Positions 23,017 through 30,914 of a stretch of 33,691 bases of DNA are shown one piece after another. Origin of the DNA: Verrucomicrobiota bacterium (GTDB lineage Bacteria > Verrucomicrobiota > Verrucomicrobiia > Chthoniobacterales > UBA10450); the NCBI GenBank assembly GCA_003220055.1, contig QHRF01000009.1:1-33691 (forward strand). Reading direction: 5' to 3'. Position 1 is the stretch's first letter. Every line of letters begins with the position of its first letter. The translations under genes and the position numbers were made by a program. The notes under the pieces were generated by a model. The model was given only the letters and a program-made list of their open reading frames with translations, searched no databases and was not told the origin of the DNA.

Positions 23017-23433
23017 CTAACGTTTGGATTTTCGGTTTTCGCGGCGAATCATCAACTTCAATCCCGACCATGTTTCATCGACCGCGCAGACTTTTATGTC
23101 CACGAACCCGAGCGGCAACGCAATCTCCCGAATCACGTCCTCTGTCACATCCGTCGAAATTCCCGAAGATTTTTTCGGCCACGAAACCCAGATCGCTCCG
23201 TTGTCCGATATTTTATCGCGCAAAATCGACATTTTCTTTTGTATTTCGCTCCGGCGGCTGGTGAAGAGATGGACAAAGCTCGAACCCGATTTCAAGCGCT
23301 CGGAAAATGTGACGCTATCGGGAATCTGGCCGAGCAATCGACGGTAATTCGCGGGCGGGTTGATGGTGACGACCATCAAACCCGGTTTGATTCCGAGTTT
23401 CTGAGGGAGGGGTGTGCCAGAGTAGCCTGCCAT
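23017..23433 (-). CDS. DUF3052 family protein
   Basis: A 138-residue cytosolic protein. MAGYSGTPLPQKLGIKPG at the start, VHLFTSRRSEIQKKM in the centre, and WVSWPKKSSGISTDVTEDVI with CAVDETWSGLKLMIRRENR near the end are the family's conserved blocks. Function is unknown. It is the probable first gene of the minus-strand operon and is divergent from the TetR/efflux operon across 165 bases that include an inverted repeat. Confidence 0.88.
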   Translation of the reverse strand: MAGYSGTPLPQKLGIKPGLMVVTINPPANYRRLLGQIPDSVTFSERLKSGSSFVHLFTSRRSEIQKKMSILRDKISDNGAIWVSWPKKSSGISTDVTEDVIREIALPLGFVDIKVCAVDETWSGLKLMIRRENRKSKR

Positions 23434-23501
23434 GGTGAATTGTTGTGAGCCAAGGGCTTACCGTTTGCAAGAGCGTCGCCTCAGGCGAACTGCGATTTTA
23501 G

Positions 23502-23545
23502 GTTCTTTTCGAGTTCTTGAAGATGAAGATTTGGTCGAAAAGAAC
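23502..23545. promoter_or_regulatory. Inverted repeat, candidate operator of the efflux operon
   Basis: GTTCTTTTCGA (23502-23512) and TCGAAAAGAAC (23535-23545) are perfect 11-base inverted arms 22 bases apart. They end five bases before the -35 of the plus-strand promoter. The operon encodes a TetR-family repressor as its second gene, so autoregulation is plausible. The arms could alternatively form a hairpin. Confidence 0.5.
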
Positions 23546-23550
23546 TTGTT

Positions 23551-23579
23551 TTGACTGTGGAAACTAAATATACTAAAAT
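23551..23579 (+). promoter_or_regulatory. Sigma-70-type promoter of the DUF5519-tetR-efflux operon
   Basis: TTGACT (23551-23556) and TAAAAT (23574-23579) are spaced by exactly 17 bases. They stand 19 bases before the ATG at 23599, which is preceded by AAGGA. Confidence 0.65.
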
Positions 23580-23598
23580 AGTTTCTTAAGGAACAAGT

Positions 23599-23925
23599 AT
23601 GAAATCACGGAACGAACTGCATCAGGAATTGCGGCAAAGAATCCTCGCTCTGTCAGATGTGACCGAGCGTCAGAACGCTGGAATCCACGAAGACGCCTTT
23701 TTTGTCGGCGGAAAGATGTTCATGCACATCCATGGCCATGGCCATTGTGATATTCGACTAGCAAAAGGAGATCAGGGGCGGATTCTTGCCGAGGACAAAG
23801 CGCGTCCGCATCGCTGGGCGCCTGAAAAAGGCTACGTGACGTTTATGGCGCGCACCGAAAACGATTTGGCGCCGGCAATGGAGCTGATTCGGATGTCACA
23901 CGATCATTTTGGAAAGGAAACGTGA
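23599..23925 (+). CDS. DUF5519 (luciferase-like-domain) family protein
   Basis: A 108-residue cytosolic protein with AAGGA seven bases before the ATG. The FFVGGKMFMHIHGHGHCDIR, PHRWAPEKGYVTFMA and LAPAMELIRMSHDHF blocks match the DUF5519 pattern, once annotated 'luciferase domain' without evidence of light emission. The histidine-rich HIHGHGH is notable and could bind metal. It is the first gene of the operon and its stop overlaps the GTG start of the TetR gene, tying it to the efflux system. A role in sensing or detoxifying the exported compound is a guess from context. Confidence 0.8.
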   Translation: MKSRNELHQELRQRILALSDVTERQNAGIHEDAFFVGGKMFMHIHGHGHCDIRLAKGDQGRILAEDKARPHRWAPEKGYVTFMARTENDLAPAMELIRMSHDHFGKET

Positions 23926-24551
23926 AACGCGCACAGAAGTCGCGGCTGCGAAATCGCAAGACCGATGCCGGTCGACAACAAATCGTAGCATCGGCGCGGG
24001 CGCACTTTTTTAGTCACGGGTTCCGCAGCGTGACGATGGACGATCTGGCAGAGGAGCTAGGCATTAGCAAAAAAACGCTCTATGCGCATTTCCCAAGCAA
24101 GATTGAGCTGCTCGAGGCGGTCCTGGCCGACAAGTTCGCCAACGTCGAAGTGAAACTGAACGCGATCACGCGTGCGCACCCGCATGATTTCTCAAGGGCG
24201 TTGCATGAACTACTGGCCAACACACAACGCGAATTGGATGAGATCAAGCCGCCGTTCGTTCGCGACATGCGGCGGAAAGCGCCGCAGGTGTTCAAGGTTA
24301 TCGAGCGTCGTCGGGCCGCCCTGATCGAACGCTTCTTCGGGAAACTTTTCGTTGAAGGTCAACGAACCGGAATGGTGCGGAAAGATGTTCCGGCCAAGCT
24401 CATCATCGAGATTCTGCTGACCATCGTTCAGGCGATCATGAATCCGACGAAGATGGAAGAGCTCGGGATGATGCCGAAGGAGGGTTTCGCCGGAATTCTC
24501 AAGATTGTTCTCGAAGGCACACTCACCAGAAAGGCCCGCACCGTCGGCTGA
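23922..24551 (+). CDS. TetR/AcrR-family transcriptional regulator
   Basis: A 209-residue protein. The N-terminal helix-turn-helix includes QQIVASARAHFFSHGFRSVT, then MDDLAEELGISKKTLYAHF and PSKIELLEAVLADKF. The C-terminal ~140 residues form the variable ligand-binding helical domain. GTG start at 23922, overlapping the previous stop by four bases. It is followed at 24571 by an HlyD-like adaptor and ABC transporter genes, the usual setting of a TetR repressor of an efflux operon. The probable binding site is the inverted repeat at 23502-23545. Confidence 0.92.
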   Translation: MKRAQKSRLRNRKTDAGRQQIVASARAHFFSHGFRSVTMDDLAEELGISKKTLYAHFPSKIELLEAVLADKFANVEVKLNAITRAHPHDFSRALHELLANTQRELDEIKPPFVRDMRRKAPQVFKVIERRRAALIERFFGKLFVEGQRTGMVRKDVPAKLIIEILLTIVQAIMNPTKMEELGMMPKEGFAGILKIVLEGTLTRKARTVG

Positions 24552-24570
24552 TTGCATTCTTGGTTACTCC

Positions 24571-25461
24571 ATGCGACTCGCGAGGAAATTCTTCATTCAA
24601 AATTATAGCGCTGAGATGCTTTGTGCCTTTCTTGCGCTGGCGTCGTCGATCTTTCTTTCGTCGTGCGGAAGTCGAAAGAACGCTGTTTCCGGCACAATTG
24701 AGGTGGACGAAGCGCACGTGGGCCCGCGCTCCAGCGGACGGGTCGAGAAAATTTTCGTGCAGGAAGGCGATCGTCTTCACCAAGGCCAAATCATTGCCCA
24801 ACTCGAAGCGTCCGAGCTCCGGGCGCGCCGCGATCTGGCTGGTGCCCAAATCAACACCGCCATTCACGACGCCGATGCGCAGGCGGCGCAGTTAGAATTT
24901 CTTCGCGCTGACGCAAAACGGCAGCAGGATTTATTAAAGCGCAAAGTAGTCTCCCCAAACGACGCTGAGCGCGCCGACAGTGCCGCCAAAACCCAGGAGA
25001 AAAGTCTGGAGGCGTCCCAGATGAAAATCAATCAGGCGCGCGCGCAGCTGGCTGACATTGAAGCGCAATTAGCGGAAATGCAGGTCGTCGCGCCGAGCGA
25101 TTGCGTGGTCGAAGTCCTAAGCGTGAAAGTGGGCGACATTCTGGTGCCGCCGTTCAACCAGGAAGTCGCAACTTTGCTTCTGCCCGAACATCTTTGGGTC
25201 CGCGTTTATGTTCCCGAGCCGTGGCTCGGCAAAATTAAAATCGGAGATCAGGTCCGCGTCCGGGTCGATTCGTTTCCGGGCAAAGATTTTCCAGGCGTGG
25301 TCGAGCAGGTCAATCGCCAGGCTGAATTTACGCCGCGCAACGTGCAGACGGTCGAAGACCGGATTCGGCAGGTCTTCGGCGTGAAGATTCGTCTACCAAA
25401 CAATGACGATCGCCTCCGCGCCGGCATGTCGGCGGATGTTTATTTTCCAAACGTGAAATGA
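24571..25461 (+). CDS. HlyD-family periplasmic adaptor (membrane fusion) lipoprotein
   Basis: The 296-residue protein starts at ATG 24571, 19 bases after the tetR stop; an in-frame ATG at 24616 would put the lipobox closer to the start. MLCAFLALASSIFLSSC ends in a lipobox (LSSC). The first biotinyl-lipoyl half is VGPRSSGRVEKIFVQEGDRL and GQIIAQLEA. A coiled-coil hairpin (RDLAGAQINTAIHDADAQAA to AQLADIEAQLAEMQ) and the second lipoyl half VVAPSDCVVEVLSVKVGDIL follow. The beta-barrel part VRVYVPEPWLGKIKIGDQ is at the end. It would link the ABC-2 transporter to an outer-membrane channel; no TolC-like gene is in the window. Confidence 0.9.
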   Translation: MRLARKFFIQNYSAEMLCAFLALASSIFLSSCGSRKNAVSGTIEVDEAHVGPRSSGRVEKIFVQEGDRLHQGQIIAQLEASELRARRDLAGAQINTAIHDADAQAAQLEFLRADAKRQQDLLKRKVVSPNDAERADSAAKTQEKSLEASQMKINQARAQLADIEAQLAEMQVVAPSDCVVEVLSVKVGDILVPPFNQEVATLLLPEHLWVRVYVPEPWLGKIKIGDQVRVRVDSFPGKDFPGVVEQVNRQAEFTPRNVQTVEDRIRQVFGVKIRLPNNDDRLRAGMSADVYFPNVK

Positions 25462-25492
25462 ATCTGGCAACCCGGATCACAAGACAATGAAT

Positions 25493-25551
25493 CAGGAAAG
25501 CAGGAAAAAAGGAATCGGTTTGGCTCTGAATATTTCTTTCCTGCGTTCCTG
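25493..25551. repeat. Inverted repeat inside the efflux operon
   Basis: CAGGAAAGCAGGAAA (25493-25507) and TTTCCTGCGTTCCTG (25537-25551) are 15-base arms with one mismatch. They fill the 113-base gap between the adaptor and ATPase genes. This is an interspersed-repeat-like hairpin that could set relative expression. Confidence 0.6.
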
Positions 25552-25574
25552 TTTTCTTAATTCTTTTTCTTTTT

Positions 25575-26540
25575 ATGCCTGAAGCGATGATCGAGTGCGA
25601 CGGCCTGACCAAACGCTTCGGCACATTCACCGCGGTCGATCACGTTTCGTTCAATGTTGGCAAAGGATCGATCTTTGGATTTCTTGGCCCGAACGGTTCC
25701 GGCAAATCGACCGTGATTCGAATGCTCTGTGGAATTTTGGAGCCAAGCGAAGGCACTGCGCGGATCGATGGTCACGACGTCGCGCGCGATACCGAATCGA
25801 TCAAAGAAATCATTGGTTATATGTCGCAGAAATTTTCGCTCTACGACGAGCTGACGGTCGATGAGAACTTAATCTTTTCTGGAAAGCTTTATGGATTGCA
25901 CGGGCGTGACCTGACGAAACGACGCGATGCATTGATCGCGATCACGCATTTGGAGCCGTACATCAACCGACGTGCCGCATTACTTTCGGGCGGCTGGCGA
26001 CAGCGGCTGGCAATGGCGTGCTCACTCATGCACCAGCCGACCGTTTTGTTTCTGGACGAGCCGACCGCCGGCATCGATCCGGTCGCGCGGCGCGAACTGT
26101 GGGATTTGCTTTTCGAATTCACCGCCAACGGCATGACCTTGTTCGTCACCACCCATTACATGGACGAAGCCGAGCGCTGCGATCACGTCGGTTACATTTA
26201 CATGTCGAAGCTGATCGTTTGCGGTGAGCCGGATGAGTTGAAGAAAATGTCCGAGGTCAATCCGCCCGGCACGCGGCGACTCGATGTCACCTGTGATCAC
26301 GTCACGACCGCACTCCAGGCGATGCGGCAAATGCGTGGTGTCCGCAGCGCGACCGTGTTCGGTCAATCGATGCACCTGCTCGTCGATGAAAATGTGCGGC
26401 GCGACGAAATCGACCAGAAACTGCACAGCGTCGGCATCGGTCACGCCGAAATCCACGAGATCGGCCCTTCGCTCGAAGATGTTTTCGTTACCCTGAGCGC
26501 GAAATACGCGACCGAGGAGGAGAAAGAGAAGGCGGCGTGA
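25575..26540 (+). CDS. ABC transporter ATP-binding protein (ABC-2 / YbhF-like)
   Basis: A 321-residue nucleotide-binding subunit. Walker A GPNGSGKST (38-46), Q-loop Gln85 (YMSQKFSLYDELTV), signature LSGGWRQRLA (137-146), Walker B VLFLDEP (157-163) and the switch His in FVTTHYMDE are all present. A C-terminal ~80-residue extension (RRLDVTCDHVTTALQAMRQM to GPSLEDVFVTLSAKYA) is typical of drug-type ABC-2 ATPases. The stop overlaps the permease GTG start by four bases, so the two are coupled. Powers export with the permease and HlyD adaptor. Confidence 0.95.
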   Translation: MPEAMIECDGLTKRFGTFTAVDHVSFNVGKGSIFGFLGPNGSGKSTVIRMLCGILEPSEGTARIDGHDVARDTESIKEIIGYMSQKFSLYDELTVDENLIFSGKLYGLHGRDLTKRRDALIAITHLEPYINRRAALLSGGWRQRLAMACSLMHQPTVLFLDEPTAGIDPVARRELWDLLFEFTANGMTLFVTTHYMDEAERCDHVGYIYMSKLIVCGEPDELKKMSEVNPPGTRRLDVTCDHVTTALQAMRQMRGVRSATVFGQSMHLLVDENVRRDEIDQKLHSVGIGHAEIHEIGPSLEDVFVTLSAKYATEEEKEKAA

Positions 26541-27661
26541 AACAAAAACCATTTCGCGGTCTCAGTGCAATTTTGTTCAAGGAATTCATCGTCGTCTGGC
26601 GCGATCCGATGACGTTGTTCTTCATGTTTTTCCCGCCGCTGGTGGAAATGATCGCGTTCGGTTACGCGCTCGATACCGACGTCAAGCACATGGCGCTTGT
26701 CATTTTGAATGAAGATCGCACGGTTGAAAGCCGCCAGTTCGTCGACCGGTTTGTGAACACGGAAACATTCCGTGTCGTCGGCGAAGTCCAAAGCATCGAG
26801 GAAATGTCGAGCCAGATCCGAAAAGGGCGCGCCTATGCCGGTTTGCAAATTCCGCCGAAATTCACTCAGAACGTCCGGACCGGTTATCCGGCCCAGGTGC
26901 AATTGCTGGTCGATGGTTCGAATTCGACCACCGCGCTCCAGGCGCTCAACACCGCGCTATCAGTTGCGCTCACTCAGTCCATCGAATCGCTCCTGCACGT
27001 AACTGGCCGCCATAACGTGCCGATCGATATTCGCCCGCAAATGCTTTACAACCCTGCGATGAAAAGCCCGAACTTTTACATCCCGGGCGTGATCGGCATC
27101 GTATTGCAAATCGGCACCACCTTTGCCACCGCAATGGCGGTGGTGCGCGAACGCGAAAAAGGCACCCTCGAAACTTTGCTGGTCAGTCCTTTGAGTCGTT
27201 GGGGATTGATGCTGGGCAAGCTCGTGCCTTATCTCTGCATCGGCATGACGATGGCGACGATTCTGTTTTTGATCATGCGCTTCCTCTTCGGCGTCCCGAT
27301 CGCTGGAAACGTTCTGGCGATGATGTTCGCCACGCTCGTTTACGTGTTCGCATTGCTCAGTCTCGGATTGCTCGTGGCGACAAAGGCCGAAAATCAGATG
27401 CAAGCACTGCAAATGTCGATGGTCTTCATGTTGCCGAGCGTTTTCTTTTCCGGATTTGTCTTTCCGCGCGAAACGATGCCGTGGATTTTCAAAGCGCTCG
27501 GCGCGCTCTTGCCTGCGACTTACTTCATCTCACTCGCGCGCGCGATCATTCTCCGCGGCGCGCATTTCTTCGAATACTGGCCCCATCTGCTCGTCCTCAT
27601 CATCATGTCGATCCTTCTCTTCGCCTTGTGCGCGCTCCTCTTCCGCAAAAAGGTCGGATGA
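26537..27661 (+). CDS. ABC-2 type permease (YbhS/YbhR-like)
   Basis: A 374-residue inner-membrane subunit. An N-terminal membrane segment (DPMTLFFMFFPPLVEMIAF) precedes a large periplasmic loop (residues ~45-180). Then come five hydrophobic segments, including FYIPGVIGIVLQIGTTFATA, LVPYLCIGMTMATILFLIM, VLAMMFATLVYVFALLSLGL, and SMVFMLPSVFFSGFVF. The REREKGTLETLLVSPL coupling motif and the FSGFVFPRETMP segment are hallmarks of ABC-2 exporters. Only one permease is encoded; if a single type forms the channel it would be a homodimer. GTG start overlapping the ATPase stop. Confidence 0.93.
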   Translation: MKQKPFRGLSAILFKEFIVVWRDPMTLFFMFFPPLVEMIAFGYALDTDVKHMALVILNEDRTVESRQFVDRFVNTETFRVVGEVQSIEEMSSQIRKGRAYAGLQIPPKFTQNVRTGYPAQVQLLVDGSNSTTALQALNTALSVALTQSIESLLHVTGRHNVPIDIRPQMLYNPAMKSPNFYIPGVIGIVLQIGTTFATAMAVVREREKGTLETLLVSPLSRWGLMLGKLVPYLCIGMTMATILFLIMRFLFGVPIAGNVLAMMFATLVYVFALLSLGLLVATKAENQMQALQMSMVFMLPSVFFSGFVFPRETMPWIFKALGALLPATYFISLARAIILRGAHFFEYWPHLLVLIIMSILLFALCALLFRKKVG

Positions 27662-27666
27662 CGATT

Positions 27667-28503
27667 TCAGCGATTCGCGCTTCGCGGCAACAGCCAATCA
27701 AGGCCACCGTACAATTCGGTTAGCGCCGCGCCTTCGATCGGATCGTTGTGATGCGCGCCGCGTAAATGAATGATTCGTTTCTCTCCAGCGTAAGCGTTGA
27801 CGACGAGTTGTTGAAAACGCAGAGCGACAATTTCATCCTGTTCGGCGAGCAAGAAAATCGCTGGCGCATGCACAGCTTTCGCGTTGCTTACACTGTCGAG
27901 CTCGCGCGGGATCTGGGCGGCAACCGGCCCGGCGAGCAGCCAAAGGTTCCACCAGCCGTGTTGCTGCAGGATAAGTTGCCGTAACGCGGGAGGATTGTGC
28001 AGTACTAAACCGGCGACTGTTCGTTGAGTCGCGATGTTCAGTGCGGGTGTTGTGCCAATGCTCGCAGCGAAAATCACAATTGGAGAAGCACCTGCTTCGC
28101 TTCGGAGCGCGTCGAACGCGGTCAGCGCTGCGGGTGCGAGTCGTTTCAGCCGTGCGGGCCCGGTGCTGCCGCCAAATCCCGGATAGTTTACTCCCCAAAG
28201 TTCAACTGCGCGGTCGTTCCACATTTCCGCTTCGAGCGCAACCCATGGTTCGGCGCGATCGGCGTTGCCGTAAAAGCGCAGCACGTACGCTTCAGGCCGG
28301 CCTTTTTGCTGAGCTAGACGTGACCGCGCCGTCCAGATTTCCAGCGTGCCGTTTTCAAATGCGATTGCTCTCCGAGCGGCGCCCTGGGTCTTAATCGCGT
28401 TCGTCGTCGGAAAGAGAATGAGCTGGTCAGGCAAAGCGGCGAACATGAGTGCAACAACGCACACGACTGCAATCGCGCCCACGCTAATAATGATTCGGCT
28501 CAC
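27667..28503 (-). CDS. Membrane-anchored alpha/beta hydrolase
   Basis: A 278-residue protein. MSRIIISVGAIAVVCVVALMF is an uncleaved anchor or signal. The hydrolase core has WGVNYPGFGGSTGP near the oxyanion region, a nucleophile elbow IFAASIGTTPA (Ser148, first Gly of GxSxG replaced by Ala), an acid in LLAEQDEIV and His in LRGAHHND. The substrate is unknown; the layout recalls the BEM46/YqkD-like hydrolases of the envelope. It is the last gene of a minus-strand cluster behind bcp and DUF1059, and convergent with the permease gene with only five bases between them. Confidence 0.82.
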   Translation of the reverse strand: MSRIIISVGAIAVVCVVALMFAALPDQLILFPTTNAIKTQGAARRAIAFENGTLEIWTARSRLAQQKGRPEAYVLRFYGNADRAEPWVALEAEMWNDRAVELWGVNYPGFGGSTGPARLKRLAPAALTAFDALRSEAGASPIVIFAASIGTTPALNIATQRTVAGLVLHNPPALRQLILQQHGWWNLWLLAGPVAAQIPRELDSVSNAKAVHAPAIFLLAEQDEIVALRFQQLVVNAYAGEKRIIHLRGAHHNDPIEGAALTELYGGLDWLLPRSANR

Positions 28504-28540
28504 GGCACGACGACGAGCTTAGCAAGCCGACGGTGTTTAC

Positions 28541-28729
28541 TTAGTCGTTCGAATCTTTGAGCATTGATTTGAGCTGCTCGCGTAACTCTTTTGGGTCGTT
28601 GTGACCGTGCGCCGAGACCGCGTGCTGCACCGCGGCGTCGAGCACTTCCTGTTCGGTGCCCGAAATTTTCAGAGTGCAGCCCTTTTCGCTTGGATAATCC
28701 CGGCAATCGATCGATTTCCGTTCAGCCAT
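28541..28729 (-). CDS. DUF1059 family small protein
   Basis: A 62-residue cytosolic protein. CRDYPSEKGCTLKISGTEQE and EVLDAAVQHAVSAHGHND are the family's signature, with two Cys residues and an HAVSAHGH cluster. AGGAGAT-like sequence precedes the ATG. It lies 11 bases downstream of the Bcp gene, so both are probably co-transcribed. Function is unknown; the residue pattern suggests metal binding or redox chemistry. Confidence 0.85.
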   Translation of the reverse strand: MAERKSIDCRDYPSEKGCTLKISGTEQEVLDAAVQHAVSAHGHNDPKELREQLKSMLKDSND

Positions 28730-28740
28730 AAGGAATCTCC

Positions 28741-29274
28741 TTAGCTTTTCTTTAGTTCGGCCAAATCCTTCAGCACCTGATCGCTGTGCTCGGCCGGTTT
28801 CACGGAAGTGTAAACCTTGGCGATCTTTCCTTCGGGATTAATCAGGAAAGTGTTCCGCGCCGCCATCGTCGCGCCTTGATATTGCATCGTCGATCCGTAT
28901 TGCGCCGAAACCTTGCCGCCCGGATCGGCCAGCAACTTGAAAGTCAGCCCTTCCTTCGAGCAAAATTCTTTGTGCGAATCCGGACTGTCGACGCTCACGC
29001 CCAGAATGACCGCGCCGGTCTTGTCGTATTGCGCCAGGTCGCGCTGAAAATTATGGGCCTCAATCGTGCAACCGCTGGTCATATCTTTTGGATAAAAATA
29101 GAGGACGACCCATTTGCCCTTGAAATCCTTTAGACTGACCTGCGAGCCGTCACTGGTGGACAGACTGAAATCGGGCGCCGCAGTTCCAGCCGCGGGTTGA
29201 GTTTGCGTATCTGCGCCTTGCATAAGCGCCAATGTAGCGAAGCCGACGATTGCTGACAGGAGTGATTTTTTCAT
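28741..29274 (-). CDS. bcp: Bcp/PrxQ-type peroxiredoxin with signal peptide
   Basis: A 177-residue protein starting at ATG 29274; a longer frame to 29358 adds residues with no signal-like character. MKKSLLSAIVGFATLALMQG is a probable export signal, unusual because most Bcp proteins are cytosolic. The thioredoxin-fold core has APDFSLSTSDGSQVSLKDFK, YFYPKDMTSGCTIEA with peroxidatic Cys69, and SHKEFCSKEGL with Cys105 (36 residues on, not the CX4C form). ARNTFLINPEGKIAKVY is also present. It reduces hydroperoxides using thiol donors. It is followed by DUF1059 and hydrolase genes and is divergent from DUF488. Confidence 0.92.
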   Translation of the reverse strand: MKKSLLSAIVGFATLALMQGADTQTQPAAGTAAPDFSLSTSDGSQVSLKDFKGKWVVLYFYPKDMTSGCTIEAHNFQRDLAQYDKTGAVILGVSVDSPDSHKEFCSKEGLTFKLLADPGGKVSAQYGSTMQYQGATMAARNTFLINPEGKIAKVYTSVKPAEHSDQVLKDLAELKKS

Positions 29275-29336
29275 TTTCGTTTGTTTATTGGGACGGAAAC
29301 GTAACTGGGAACTTCGTGAAAGCAAAACAACCAAAA

Positions 29337-29873
29337 ATGATCGCCCGCATTTGGACAATTGGGCATTCGACGCGCGAGATCGAGGTGTTCCTTTCGCTCC
29401 TGGAAGAGAATGGAATTAAAGCCGTTGCGGACGTGCGGATGTTTCCCGGTTCGAAGCGTTATCCGCAGTTTGCCCGGGAGGCGCTGGCGAAGTCGCTGGG
29501 CGCGGCCGGGATTCGCTACCAACACTTTCCAGAGCTTGGCGGACGACGCAAAGCGAACCCGGATTCGAAGAACACGGCCTGGCGCAACGCATCGTTCCGC
29601 GGCTACGCCGATTACATGGAAACGGAAGATTTTCGAAAAGGAGTCGCGCGACTTGTCGATCTTGCGGAAGAATCGGGACCGACCGCGATCATGTGCGCGG
29701 AAGCGGTCTGGTGGCGATGCCATCGCTCACTCATCTCTGATTATCTCAAAGCACGGGGTGTCGAAGTCATTCACATTCTTGATGGAAAGAAAACCGAGCC
29801 GCACACGTTCACTTCGGCGGCGAGAATTGTGGATGGCGAGTTGAGTTATCGTCGGCGCAGCCAACGGTCGTAA
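29337..29873 (+). CDS. DUF488 family protein
   Basis: The 178-residue protein starts at ATG 29337, where conserved sequence begins (IARIWTIGHSTREIEVFLSL). Further blocks are VADVRMFPGSKRYPQF, YQHFPELGGRRK, FRGYADYMETEDFRKGVARL and TAIMCAEAVWWRCHRSLISD, all DUF488 hallmarks; CAE.....CHR may be metal- or substrate-binding. Function is unknown. It is divergent from bcp across 62 bases. Its last 28 bases overlap the end of the convergent gene at 29846-30379. Confidence 0.88.
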   Translation: MIARIWTIGHSTREIEVFLSLLEENGIKAVADVRMFPGSKRYPQFAREALAKSLGAAGIRYQHFPELGGRRKANPDSKNTAWRNASFRGYADYMETEDFRKGVARLVDLAEESGPTAIMCAEAVWWRCHRSLISDYLKARGVEVIHILDGKKTEPHTFTSAARIVDGELSYRRRSQRS

Positions 29874-30379
29874 GATTTCTTGCCGCGCGCGTGTGCTATG
29901 TAAGCAGGCACTGCCGGCGCGGTTGATTCGCGCTCCATCATTCGTTCGGCCAGCCACTGAAACCACTCCGACCAGGTGTCGCGCTGATGCTGCTTCCGGA
30001 TCTCAATTGTGTAAGGCAGCAATTTTCTCCAGGAAATCAGGATTGGGCCGCTGAAGAAATCGTCGATGATGTCGATGCTGAGCTCGCCGTGAAAGAGAAG
30101 CACGCCAATCGTTTCCCATGTGGCGGTGACATGAACGATCAGGTCCTCACCTTCCGGCCCCAATATCTCTCGAATTTTTTCTGCGCTTGCGTCATCCGGC
30201 AATTCAATCACTCGACGCAAACCCTTCGCAAATGTCGGGCTTTGAAATGAGCGAACCAGGGCCAGCATGGAATCGCGTTTTCGTTGCCGGCGATAATCGC
30301 GAATCTGCGTGGCTGCGAAAATGACGCCGGCGGTAACCGCGATCGCGTTGATCAGATTCGCAAGCGTGGAGATGTCCAT
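29846..30379 (-). CDS. Membrane-anchored hypothetical protein (DUF4760-like)
   Basis: A 177-residue protein with a single N-terminal membrane segment (LANLINAIAVTAGVIFAATQ), then a basic stop-transfer stretch (RDYRRQRKRD). A helical cytosolic domain follows (MLALVRSFQSPTFAKGLRRV, VTATWETIGVLLFHGELS, IDDFFSGPILISWRKLLPY). The arrangement and length resemble DUF4760-type proteins, but this is tentative. Convergent, overlapping DUF488 by 28 bases. Confidence 0.65.
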   Translation of the reverse strand: MDISTLANLINAIAVTAGVIFAATQIRDYRRQRKRDSMLALVRSFQSPTFAKGLRRVIELPDDASAEKIREILGPEGEDLIVHVTATWETIGVLLFHGELSIDIIDDFFSGPILISWRKLLPYTIEIRKQHQRDTWSEWFQWLAERMMERESTAPAVPAYIAHARGKKSYDRWLRRR

Positions 30380-30489
30380 GACAGCGCAGCGATTTGATTA
30401 TCACCAGTCTGCGCGATTTGAAATCCAAATGAAAGCCGCGCCAGCTATGTTTGCAGCAGGGTGTGAGCTGGGGTAGAAAACTCTCTCGC

Positions 30490-30540
30490 GGGTCGGTAGC
30501 TCAATCGGTAGAGCAGCCCCGAAAGCTTTCGGGGTTGGTT
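30490..30540 (+). pseudogene. 5' part of a tRNA-like copy with palindromic anticodon arm
   Basis: GGGTCGGTAGCTCAATCGGT and AGAGCAGC are identical to the first 28 bases of the intact tRNA-Lys at 30581. Then CCCCGAAAGCTTTCGGGG, a perfect 18-base palindrome, replaces the anticodon arm, and TTGGTT follows. It breaks off into other sequence before the T-arm. Confidence 0.8.
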
Positions 30541-30580
30541 GCCGAAGGGAAGCGCGACATAATAAGGGAATCAGCAAAAC

Positions 30581-30653
30581 GGGTCGGTAGCTCAATCGGT
30601 AGAGCAGCGCCCTTTTAAGGCGTTGGTTCCGGGTTCGAGTCCCGGCCGACCCA
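30581..30653 (+). tRNA. tRNA-Lys (anticodon TTT)
   Basis: Acceptor GGGTCGG pairs with CCGACCC. The D-arm is GCTC...GAGC. The anticodon arm GCGCC-CTTTTAA-GGCGT gives TTT. The T-arm is CCGGG-TTCGAGT-CCCGG. The discriminator base is A and CCA is not encoded. Confidence 0.96.
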
Positions 30654-30662
30654 AACTCGAAT

Positions 30663-30911
30663 ATGGCATGGGTTTACATTTTACGTGGCAGCTCTGGCCG
30701 ACATTACATTGGTTCCACGGATAACTTGGATCGTCGAATAGCCGAACATCTCCGCGGTAGCAATCACACAACACGCAGATTTGGTGCGACCATTGAGTTG
30801 CTCGCTGCCAGGGAGTTATCTTCGATGGCGGAGGCGCGAAAATTAGAAACTGCTCTGAAGCGAAAAAAGAATCCAAACCTCGCAGTGTTCGCGTTGCAGT
30901 CAGTTGGTTGA
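30663..30911 (+). CDS. Small GIY-YIG endonuclease-domain protein
   Basis: An 82-residue protein that is little more than one GIY-YIG nuclease domain: VYILRGSSGRHYIGSTDNLD gives the two motif halves (VYI and YIG). RRIAEH supplies the conserved Arg, and EARKLETALKRKKNP holds the expected catalytic Glu region. It starts 10 bases after the tRNA-Lys and its stop lies just before a tRNA-like 3' fragment, so it is bracketed by tRNA sequence. Stand-alone proteins of this size belong to the UPF0213/YhbQ-like group; the role is uncertain (repair or mobility). Confidence 0.88.
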   Translation: MAWVYILRGSSGRHYIGSTDNLDRRIAEHLRGSNHTTRRFGATIELLAARELSSMAEARKLETALKRKKNPNLAVFALQSVG

Positions 30912-30914
30912 TTT

